Below, piece by piece: positions 8,649 through 15,502 of a stretch of 20,159 nt of DNA (positions within the stretch are counted from its first letter, which is position 1; each line of letters begins with the position of its first letter). Origin of the DNA: BRHc4a sp049323915 (GTDB lineage Bacteria; Bacillota; Desulfotomaculia; Desulfotomaculales; Desulfocucumaceae); NCBI GenBank assembly GCA_049323915.1, contig JBMOPC010000022.1, positions 1-20,159 on the forward strand, written 5' to 3'. The notes under the pieces are model-generated. The model had not been told where the DNA came from. It saw nothing but the letters and a program-made list of their open reading frames with translations, and ran no database searches. A program made the position numbers and the translations under genes.

Positions 8649-9810
8649 TTTCAGGCACTCCAAAATGAAATACTTCTCTAATCATTATCTCATTTAAACA
8701 TATCATATTACTACAACCACTATTTTTAAAACACGGTGCACATGGAATGTTATTACTAATAACTTTTATCAACTTATTATATGGCCGCCAGCGGTTCATA
8801 TCGTTAATTCCTGAGGCAATTATTATGCCTGGCGTATCAACCGCGGCAGCTATGTGCCCTGCCACTGAATCAACACTATAAAGAAATAACGCGTTTTTTA
8901 TTAAAGCCACAAAGCCCTGCCAGCTTAATTTTCCGCAGGCATTGATACAATTCGGAAAACCACTGATAATTTTTTCTATTAATTCATTTTCTGAGGCCAC
9001 CCCCGTAATAATGATTTTTTTGTTTTGTGGTTCCAGTAGATTTAACAATTCTCTCCATTTTTCGACAGGCCATTCTTTTATTTTCGAGCCGGCACCTGGG
9101 TGCATAACGATATATGATTTTTTCTTTAAATCATATAAGGTTAAAAAATCAGCCAACTCTTTTTCTGCTTTCGGTGATACAGGGGGCAGATTGGGCTTTA
9201 GCGAATCAAATTTTGTGATGCCCAAAAAGCGCAGAAGATCGGCGTGGTATTCCGCTTCATGCTTACCAGGCTGCCAGTCAAGGGCATGGGTGAGGAGCGG
9301 GCCGAACCCGCCGCTTTTATAGCCGATGCGGACCGGTATGCCCGCTCGGTACAGAAGCGGAATATTGTTGGGAAAAAACGAATAAAGGTCTACGGCAACG
9401 TCATAATTTATCTTCTTTATTTCTTTTAAGGCTTCCTTGGCGGTCTTGATATAATTTTTATACTTCGAAAAGATATTCTTTTTGGCCCTGTTTATTTTCC
9501 AGTGATCCACGACATGTATCCATTCAATTTGCGGGTGTCCTTTTATCACCTGCAAAGCCCAACTTCCAACGAGCATCCCTATTTTTGCTTCGGGAAAGGC
9601 TTTTTTAAATACCGGCAAAATGGACGTAGCTATGACTACATCACCCATGTGGGCGCCGTTGGAAATCAATATTTTTCGAGGCTTTGGTATTAGGAAATTT
9701 TTTAATTTTCTTTTGGCCGAGAGTGACAAAAAAGTATCGAGCACACATATAAAAAAATTTCCGTATGGATTATTTATTTGATAGCCATTTTTTAAGGCAT
9801 TATTATTCAA
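8638..9810 (-). CDS. Glycosyltransferase family 9 (ADP-heptose heptosyltransferase-like)
   Basis: Likely transfers L,D-heptose from ADP-heptose onto the growing lipid-linked oligosaccharide; the full ADP-heptose pathway lies downstream in the same operon. 390 residues from TTG at 9810, preceded by a G-run at about 7 nt. GT-B fold landmarks: KILISNGAHMGDVVIATSILP at about 46-66 (the G-x-GD acceptor loop), YIVMHPGAGSKIKEWP at 233-248 (donor loop), and YSVDSVAGHIAAA at 311-323, the ADP-heptose-binding D-S-x-x-x-H signature. The C-terminus carries a four-Cys cluster (C357, C360, C366, C371; CAPCF...GCSNMIC), common in GT9 proteins. The middle of the gene is less AT-rich than both ends. It overlaps wzy by 11 nt. 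Confidence 0.88.
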   Translation of the reverse strand: MNNNALKNGYQINNPYGNFFICVLDTFLSLSAKRKLKNFLIPKPRKILISNGAHMGDVVIATSILPVFKKAFPEAKIGMLVGSWALQVIKGHPQIEWIHVVDHWKINRAKKNIFSKYKNYIKTAKEALKEIKKINYDVAVDLYSFFPNNIPLLYRAGIPVRIGYKSGGFGPLLTHALDWQPGKHEAEYHADLLRFLGITKFDSLKPNLPPVSPKAEKELADFLTLYDLKKKSYIVMHPGAGSKIKEWPVEKWRELLNLLEPQNKKIIITGVASENELIEKIISGFPNCINACGKLSWQGFVALIKNALFLYSVDSVAGHIAAAVDTPGIIIASGINDMNRWRPYNKLIKVISNNIPCAPCFKNSGCSNMICLNEIMIREVFHFGVPENEN

Positions 9811-9830
9811 ATGTATGCCCCCCGCTAAAC

Positions 9831-9867
9831 GTTATCTGAATTCATAGATAACATGCCAAGATTTGGC
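9831..9867. repeat. Two adjacent inverted repeats upstream of the GT9 gene
   Basis: On the + strand, gttatct (9831-9837) and agataac (9846-9852) form a perfect 7-bp inverted repeat with an 8-nt loop. Next to it, gccaa (9855-9859) and ttggc (9863-9867) form a 5-bp stem. The arm at 9862-9867 can instead pair with gccaaa at 9887-9892, giving a competing hairpin. They lie in the 97-nt gap between the GT2 stop and the GT9 start, the largest gap in the operon. No clear T-run makes a terminator. Function unknown; RNA structure or a small regulatory site is possible. Confidence 0.45.
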
Positions 9868-9907
9868 TATATAAGTTAAAAAGATTGCCAAAATAAAAAT
9901 GCAACTA

Positions 9908-10930
9908 TTAATTTAATATATTTTTTTCTAGCTTACGAAGTTTCTTCTTTTTAATTGTTAATCTATATATAAATCGTAGGGCAAATAAAATAGAAGCTGG
10001 AATCAATATTGCAGGAACCACCTTTACCCAAAAAACTATATAATACTTAAAATAAATAAACAATCTAAGAAATATATTGTAATAAAAAGATGAAGGTAAT
10101 CTCATTTTTTTAAATCCAATTATCATTCCAAAAATATTAACTTTTAATAATTCTTTTGCAACATAATTTGATTCAAAACTTGATGAACCAAAAACCGCTT
10201 GAGTGATCAGAAAATAATTGGTTTCTATTTGCAATCTTCCAACTGCTTTTGATTCCATCAAAATAGAGTCATTTTCAAATCTCCATTTAACAAATTTTTC
10301 ACTTATATATTTAATAACAGCACCTTTTTTAATTAATTGCTGCAAAATATATACATGAACATAAGCTGTACCAATATAACCTTTTGGATTGATAGTATTC
10401 CACAAATTTCTCCTGAAACATAGTACCCCTATATAACCGAGACAAGAAATTGCTTTACATATATCTATATTATTAGACTCTTTATATTTCAATACAATAT
10501 CTCCCATGTCTTTGAATGGGTTATATGTAGGCAACGCCACTTTTAAATTATAATCATACCCCTGTTTGTTTAATAAATAAATATCGGCTGACTCTTTATT
10601 TATTTCTTTTATTATTTTTTCTATGGAACCATTTTCAATTTTATCGTCACTACCCAAAAACCAGCAATATTCACCTTCAGCCAATTCAACTACCTTTAAA
10701 AAATTCCGGTCAGGTCCCATGTTTTCCGGCCAGCGAAAATATTTTATGCGCGGGAAAACAGCTCTATAACGATTAATGATCTCTTCAGTATTATCTGTCG
10801 ACGCATTGTCGCTTACCACAATTTCTACCTCTTCAGTTGCCTGGCTGATAACGCTTTCAATAGCCTCGCCAATAAACCTGGCCCGGTTATATGTCGGAAT
10901 ACAGATGGAAAGCTTTATTTTTTCACTCAA
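9908..10930 (-). CDS. Glycosyltransferase family 2, RfbV (abequosyl/tyvelosyltransferase)-like
   Basis: An inverting GT-A transferase, plausibly the one that attaches the 3,6-dideoxyhexose branch. About 340 residues. The start KIKLSICIPTYNRARFIGEAI (residues 4-24), VEIVVSDNASTDNTEEII at about 35-52 and GEYCWFLGSDD with the metal-binding SDD at 94-96 form a classic GT2 core; the TYNRA...ASTDNTEE...GEYCWF combination recalls Salmonella RfbV/WbaV. The C-terminal 60 residues contain one or two hydrophobic helices and a basic tail, suggesting membrane association. The frame is open to a GTG at 10963 overlapping the flippase, but that has no ribosome site; the TTG at 10930 has GGAGGTG six nt upstream. 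The N-terminal third is GC-richer than the rest. Position after the flippase matches rfbX-rfbV in Salmonella. Confidence 0.85.
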   Translation of the reverse strand: MSEKIKLSICIPTYNRARFIGEAIESVISQATEEVEIVVSDNASTDNTEEIINRYRAVFPRIKYFRWPENMGPDRNFLKVVELAEGEYCWFLGSDDKIENGSIEKIIKEINKESADIYLLNKQGYDYNLKVALPTYNPFKDMGDIVLKYKESNNIDICKAISCLGYIGVLCFRRNLWNTINPKGYIGTAYVHVYILQQLIKKGAVIKYISEKFVKWRFENDSILMESKAVGRLQIETNYFLITQAVFGSSSFESNYVAKELLKVNIFGMIIGFKKMRLPSSFYYNIFLRLFIYFKYYIVFWVKVVPAILIPASILFALRFIYRLTIKKKKLRKLEKNILN

Positions 10931-10936
10931 AACCGG

Positions 10937-10943
10937 CACCTCC
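10937..10943 (-). promoter_or_regulatory. Ribosome binding site deciding the GT2 start
   Basis: GGAGGTG with six nt to a TTG at 10930. It lies just past the flippase stop codon and favours the TTG over the in-frame GTG at 10963. Confidence 0.6.
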
Positions 10944-10950
10944 GGCCCTT

Positions 10951-12264
10951 TTAATGAATACACTTTAGATTACGGTAAAACTTCCAGGGCAAGACCCAGA
11001 AAACTGTTAATAGGAAAGATCCAATGAGACCTAAAACAATACCGTTTACGCCATATATGCCGGAAAGCGACCATTGCAAAGAAAGGCTCAGGATTGCCTG
11101 TATGGGCACGCACAGCCAAAAAATATACAGGTCGCTCATACTTTGCAAAGCCATGGCGAAAGTATCCGTCCACACCCTCAATATAAAATAAACACCAAAC
11201 AAAAGTATAGTGGAATTAGCAATGGACACGACCTGGGTGGGCGCAATGACTTTTAAAACCAGCGGCATAAACAGCAGCAAGCCGCCGGTGGCAAAAGCAA
11301 TTATTGAAAAACCATATAAAATATATCTCTGGACTATTTTTTTCACTTCATGCCGGAGGCCAACTGCCAGATATTCCGCGCAGACCGGCCATAAAGCGGC
11401 AAGTACGGCATTGTAAATAAAAAATATGAACGCATAAATTTTACTGACAATATTGTAGCTGGTAATATCACCCGGCGCTAATTTCTGGGACATGACAATA
11501 TAGTCGATCTGCAGTACCCCCGCCGCCATCAGCCCAAATACCCAGAACTTCACACCGCGTTTAAGCAGGGGTAACATATATGGAAAAAAAAATGTTGGGC
11601 CAGCTTTTTTAAAAGCCGGCAGCACCGTAACTACAAAGGATATTGCCGCCGCGATTGCCACCGGGGCGTGGAACACCGCCAGGCAAATCAACAAAATATT
11701 GTCTTTCCCAGCCCGGCCTGCGGCCAGCCACACCCCGGCCAGGCCGGCCAGCGCTCCCATGGCGGGAAATATATTCGCATAGTAACCTTTTTGATAGGCA
11801 TACCAGATCCTGTAACTGATGCCGCCGGTCGCCGTACAGGTAAATATTGCCCCTGCTACAAGAAACAACCTGTTTGCGCTTTCCCCCTCCGGCAAATACA
11901 AATTGACAAGCAAGTGATGGCTTAAAAAGGGAGACAATAAGTACAGGGCCAGTAAAACCAGAATGAACGCTATAACGGCAAGGAAACCGGCTGCGGCTAC
12001 ATAGGGCCGGTGGTCTTCCTCCCTGGCGCGGGACTCTGAAATATAATTCTGCAGGCCCGCCCCCATCCCAAAATCGGCCAGCGTAAACCAGCCGTTTAAG
12101 GAGGTCAACACTGCGAAGACGGCATACTGCCCGGCCCCCAGCCCCTCGACCAGCAGCCGCACGCTGACGAGCTGCACCGCCGCGGATACTATCCTGCCGC
12201 CCCAGGCGCCGGCCGCCACCAGCAGGTGGTTGGGTATTTTCTTGCCTGCTAAAGCAAATTTCAT
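10951..12264 (-). CDS. rfbX: Polysaccharide flippase, Wzx (RfbX) type
   Basis: Moves the undecaprenyl-linked repeat unit across the cytoplasmic membrane. From ATG at 12264 the protein is 437 residues, hydrophobic throughout, with about 12 membrane segments by eye, as in the MOP/PST family. The N-terminal motif GGRIVSAAVQLVSVRLLVEGLG followed by GQYAVFAVLTSLNGWFTLADFG and GLQNYISESRA is characteristic of Wzx proteins of this group. The ATG overlaps the rfbE stop as ATGA; the frame continues upstream into rfbE but nothing supports an earlier start. Its place between rfbE and an RfbV-like GT2 is the Salmonella rfb order. Specificity is unknown, though Wzx proteins often prefer the first or branch sugar. 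Confidence 0.9.
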   Translation of the reverse strand: MKFALAGKKIPNHLLVAAGAWGGRIVSAAVQLVSVRLLVEGLGAGQYAVFAVLTSLNGWFTLADFGMGAGLQNYISESRAREEDHRPYVAAAGFLAVIAFILVLLALYLLSPFLSHHLLVNLYLPEGESANRLFLVAGAIFTCTATGGISYRIWYAYQKGYYANIFPAMGALAGLAGVWLAAGRAGKDNILLICLAVFHAPVAIAAAISFVVTVLPAFKKAGPTFFFPYMLPLLKRGVKFWVFGLMAAGVLQIDYIVMSQKLAPGDITSYNIVSKIYAFIFFIYNAVLAALWPVCAEYLAVGLRHEVKKIVQRYILYGFSIIAFATGGLLLFMPLVLKVIAPTQVVSIANSTILLFGVYFILRVWTDTFAMALQSMSDLYIFWLCVPIQAILSLSLQWSLSGIYGVNGIVLGLIGSFLLTVFWVLPWKFYRNLKCIH

Positions 12265-13289
12265 TGCTCTATTGTTTCTTCCACCCAGGCCAGCATACGG
12301 ACAAGCCCCTCCCGGGCAGTGACTTTGGGCTGCCACCCGAGGATTTTTTTGGCCTTGCCTGTGTCGGCCACAAATACTTTCTGGTCGCTGGCGCGGGGCG
12401 GCAGTTTAACGTATTCCAGCTTTACGTCCAGCATCTTTTCCAGCAGGCCGAACAGCTCCAGTAAAGAAAGGCTGTTTGCCATCCCCCCGCCGATGTTAAA
12501 GGCATGTCCCCCGGCTGTATCTATATTGTCGACAGCTTTAAAATAAAGCTCTGCCATATCGTTGGCGTGCAGCACATCGCGTACCTGTTTGCCCGTCCCG
12601 GATATGGTAAAAGGTTCTTTCAGCACGCCTTTCTTCGTTTCCACAGCTTTCCGGCAGAACCAGCCGATCCACCCCTGGTCGAAAGTGGCGTACTGCCGGC
12701 CGCCGTACATGGAGGAATGGCGGAACACTACGGTTTTTAAGCCGAAGGTGCGGGCGTAATCCAGCATATACTGGTCTGCCGCCCCTTTCGAGCAGCCGTA
12801 CGGCGAGTGAAAATCAAGGGGCGTCTTTTCATCAAAGCCGTCCGGCCTGTCAATGCACTTATAGCGGCTTTCCGTCTCGCGGTACCGGTACTGCTCCAGG
12901 TCCCCGTATACTTTATTGGTGGAAGAATACAGCACTGCCGCTCCCGGCGCGTAGAGGCGGACTGCTTCGAGCAAGTTGAATGTGCCCAGTACATTTACCT
13001 CAAAATCCAGTCCCGGATTTGCGATAGAGGTAGTCATCGCCACCTGCCCGGCCAGGTGAAAAATGGCGTCCGGCCTGAATTCTCTTAATATGGAAAAGAC
13101 ATCGTTCCGGCTGCGGATGTCGCCGTGCACAAAGCGAAAATCACCCTGCTCCTCCAGCCACTTCAAGTTTTCGGCAGATCCTTTCCTGTACAGGTTATCA
13201 AATACGACCAGGTGATCGCCGCGCTTTAAAGCCCTGGCTGCCAGGTTACTGCCCAGAAACCCGCAGCCGCCGGTAATTAAAAGTTTCAT
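12261..13289 (-). CDS. rfbE: CDP-paratose 2-epimerase (CDP-tyvelose epimerase)
   Basis: Inverts C2 of CDP-paratose to give CDP-tyvelose; cytoplasmic, with tightly bound NAD+. The 342-residue extended SDR matches the family length of about 338. Visible: LLITGGCGFLGSNLA with the GGxGFxG motif, SSTNKVYGDL at 122-131 (active-site Thr; the TNKVYGD string is typical of RfbE), catalytic Y164-GCS-K168, and a long FRHSSMYGGRQYATFDQGW segment that is a strong RfbE hallmark including GWIGWF. The ATG has GAGGAAG upstream and lies 44 nt inside the previous gene. Together with rfbF, G, H and the reductase it indicates tyvelose rather than only paratose as the end product. Confidence 0.92.
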   Translation of the reverse strand: MKLLITGGCGFLGSNLAARALKRGDHLVVFDNLYRKGSAENLKWLEEQGDFRFVHGDIRSRNDVFSILREFRPDAIFHLAGQVAMTTSIANPGLDFEVNVLGTFNLLEAVRLYAPGAAVLYSSTNKVYGDLEQYRYRETESRYKCIDRPDGFDEKTPLDFHSPYGCSKGAADQYMLDYARTFGLKTVVFRHSSMYGGRQYATFDQGWIGWFCRKAVETKKGVLKEPFTISGTGKQVRDVLHANDMAELYFKAVDNIDTAGGHAFNIGGGMANSLSLLELFGLLEKMLDVKLEYVKLPPRASDQKVFVADTGKAKKILGWQPKVTAREGLVRMLAWVEETIEQ

Positions 13290-14160
13290 TTTTCACTTCC
13301 TCATCCACTATGGCTTTTATCCCTTCGACCAGGCTTATCCTGGCGGACCAGCCCAGGTCCTTCAGCGGCTGTATGTCGGCCTGGGACATCATTATTTCAT
13401 GCTCGCGGTAGGGCAGGGCGCCAAAGACCAGCCTGGTTTTCGAACCGGTTATCCTGTGCACTGTTTGGACAAATTCTTTAATGGAGACGGCCTCGCCGCT
13501 GCCCAGCTCGTATTCCCGGAAGGGTTGCCTGTCCCGGCAGGCCTTCTTCAACAACAGGAGGTATGCGGCAACTACATCTCTGATGTAAATAAAATCCCGC
13601 TTTTGTTCACCTGCAGTCAGCTTAAGCTCCGGGACACCGGCCAGGCAATTTTTAATTACATACATGGTGAACTTGGACTCATCGTCGCCGGGCCCGTAAA
13701 TATGTTCCAGCTTGATGTTAATAAATTTTATCCTGCCGCTGTCCGAAAACTGCCTTCCCCATTCAGTAAAATGTTTTTTTGACAGGGAATAAGCATTAAG
13801 GTACTTGTATAAGATAGTGTCGGTGTTAAAAAAAGTGTCGGTGTTAAAAAAAGCGGCGGTTTCTATAAGTTTTAATGGGAAAAATGTATTTGCCTCAAAT
13901 ATCTCGCTTGCGCTTTCTCCCTTCCGGCCGTAGCACGTGGCAGTATGTATAACCGCGTCTATATTTTTATTTTCTTGAAACGGTCTTTCCAAATCGCACA
14001 GATCTATGTCATAAATTTTAAGCTGCGGCAAAAGATCCGCGATCCGCCTTGTATTGGAAAAACTGCGCTTCAAAATAATAACCTGATGTCCTTCCTCAAG
14101 GAGGCTCCTGACCAGATGGCTCCCTAAAAAGCCCGTAGCGCCTGTAACTATAACTTTCAT
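13246..14160 (-). CDS. CDP-paratose / CDP-abequose synthase-like reductase
   Basis: Would reduce the C4 keto group of the CDP-3,6-dideoxy-hexulose made by RfbH, giving CDP-paratose (RfbS) or CDP-abequose (RfbJ). 304 residues, an extended SDR: VTGATGFLGSHLVRSL at 5-20, TATCYGRKGES at about 73-83, catalytic Y124-SLS-K128, IKLEHIYGPGDDESKFT, then GEQKRDFIYIRDV. The NTDT string before the Tyr resembles RfbJ, while the neighbouring rfbE argues for the paratose (RfbS) activity, so no symbol is given. Odd features: FFNTDT occurs twice in tandem (104-115) through an exact 18-bp DNA duplication close to the active site, and the C-terminus runs about 15 residues into rfbE. Starts ATG in a 4-nt overlap with rfbH. 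Confidence 0.85.
   Translation of the reverse strand: MKVIVTGATGFLGSHLVRSLLEEGHQVIILKRSFSNTRRIADLLPQLKIYDIDLCDLERPFQENKNIDAVIHTATCYGRKGESASEIFEANTFFPLKLIETAAFFNTDTFFNTDTILYKYLNAYSLSKKHFTEWGRQFSDSGRIKFINIKLEHIYGPGDDESKFTMYVIKNCLAGVPELKLTAGEQKRDFIYIRDVVAAYLLLLKKACRDRQPFREYELGSGEAVSIKEFVQTVHRITGSKTRLVFGALPYREHEIMMSQADIQPLKDLGWSARISLVEGIKAIVDEEVKNETFNYRRLRVSGQ
13817..13852. repeat. Perfect 18-bp tandem duplication inside the paratose/abequose synthase gene
   Basis: The 18-bp unit gtgtcggtgttaaaaaaa occurs at 13817-13834 and again, base for base, at 13835-13852. Being a multiple of three it keeps the frame and duplicates six residues (FFNTDT), placed 9-20 residues before the catalytic Tyr. A seven-A run at each unit end offers a slippage site. 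Confidence 0.95.
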
Positions 14161-15485
14161 TTTTTTACAAACTCCCTGACCTTTTTCACTATAAACTCAA
14201 TCATTGCTGGCGACATGCCGGGATATACCCCTACCCAGAAGGCTTGCTTCATGATAATGTCTGTATTTTTTAATTCCCCGGCAATCCTGTACCCCTGCCC
14301 TGCGCTCCTCAGCCGGTCAAAGCAGGGGTGTTTTACAAGGTTGCCGGCAAAAAGCATCCTGGTCTGGATGCCGCAGGCTTCCAGGTATTTTACAATTTCG
14401 TCCCTGGCAAAGCCCGCTCCTTCCCGCACGGTCAGCAGGAAGCCGAACCAACTGGGTTCCGAACCGGGAGTGGCTTCGGGCAATACAAACACGTCCGCCA
14501 GGCCGGCGAGCCCTTCCCGCAGCAACCGCCAGTTGCGCTTTCTGGCCTCGGTGAAGGCCGGCAGCTTCTCCAGTTGAGCGCAGCCTACGGCCGCCTGCAT
14601 GTCGGTAGCCTTCAAGTTGTAGCCGAAGTGGGAGTACACGTACTTGTGGTCATAGCCGAAGGGAAGTTCGCCCAACTGCTGTCCAAAACGCCTGCCGCAG
14701 AAGTTGTCTTTGCCCGGAGGGCAGCGGCAGTCACGCCCCCAGTCGCGCAAAGACTCAATGATCGCGTGTAATTCATCGCTGTCTGTGTAGACGGCGCCGC
14801 CTTCACCCATGGTGATATGGTGCGGCGGATAAAAGCTGCTGGTGCCGATGTCGCCGAAAGTGCCGGTATAGCGGCCTTCATACCGGGAGCCCAGGGCGTC
14901 GCAGTTATCTTCAATCAGCCACAGGTTGTTTTTATCGCAAAACTCCTTCACCGCCCGGATATTGAAAGGGTTGCCCAGGGTGTGAGCCAGCATTACAGCC
15001 CTGGTTTTACTGCTTAAGGCAGCCTCCAGTTGGCTGACATCTACATTATAAGTACCCAGTTCCAAGTCTACAAAAACCGGCATGGCTCCGTACTGGACGA
15101 TGGGCGCCACGGTGGTGGGGAAGCCTGCTGCAACAGTAATAACCTCGTCGCCCCGGTCAATCTTTCTCTCCCCCAGCCGGTCCGAAGTAAGCGCCATAAA
15201 GGCCAGAAGATTGGCGGAAGAGCCGGAATTTACCAGGCTGCAGTAACGCAGGCCTAAAAAGGAGGCCAGGCCGCTTTCGAATTTTTCGGCGTAGCGCCCG
15301 GCGGTAAGCCAGAATTCCAGGGCCGCGTCAACCAGGTTTACCATTTCTTTTTCGTCATATACACGGCCGGCATAAGGCACACGGGCGCGGCCGGGCACGA
15401 AAGGCTCTTTTTTTTCGTGCGCCAGATGGTAATATTCTTTTACTTTATTTAAAATTTCTTGCTTCAATTGTGCAACCCGGTCCAA
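14157..15485 (-). CDS. rfbH: CDP-4-keto-6-deoxy-D-glucose 3-dehydrase (E1)
   Basis: Removes the C3 hydroxyl of CDP-4-keto-6-deoxyglucose using PMP and an iron-sulfur cluster, the key step to 3,6-dideoxyhexoses. 442 residues from TTG at 15485 (family about 437). The aminotransferase fold is clear: NSGSSANLLAF, GDEVITVAAGFPTT, AHTLGNPF, EDNCDALGS. The usual PLP lysine is replaced by His in HHITMGEGGAV (H222/H223), diagnostic of E1. The cluster ligands keep the exact C-X57-C-X1-C-X7-C spacing: C195, C253, C255, C263. The TTG has GGAAGG nine nt upstream and aligns with the Salmonella N-terminus; the upstream ATG (15512) has no ribosome site. The reductase partner RfbI is not in the window. Confidence 0.95.
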   Translation of the reverse strand: MDRVAQLKQEILNKVKEYYHLAHEKKEPFVPGRARVPYAGRVYDEKEMVNLVDAALEFWLTAGRYAEKFESGLASFLGLRYCSLVNSGSSANLLAFMALTSDRLGERKIDRGDEVITVAAGFPTTVAPIVQYGAMPVFVDLELGTYNVDVSQLEAALSSKTRAVMLAHTLGNPFNIRAVKEFCDKNNLWLIEDNCDALGSRYEGRYTGTFGDIGTSSFYPPHHITMGEGGAVYTDSDELHAIIESLRDWGRDCRCPPGKDNFCGRRFGQQLGELPFGYDHKYVYSHFGYNLKATDMQAAVGCAQLEKLPAFTEARKRNWRLLREGLAGLADVFVLPEATPGSEPSWFGFLLTVREGAGFARDEIVKYLEACGIQTRMLFAGNLVKHPCFDRLRSAGQGYRIAGELKNTDIIMKQAFWVGVYPGMSPAMIEFIVKKVREFVKK

Positions 15486-15502
15486 TTTACCATACCTTCC
15501 TT

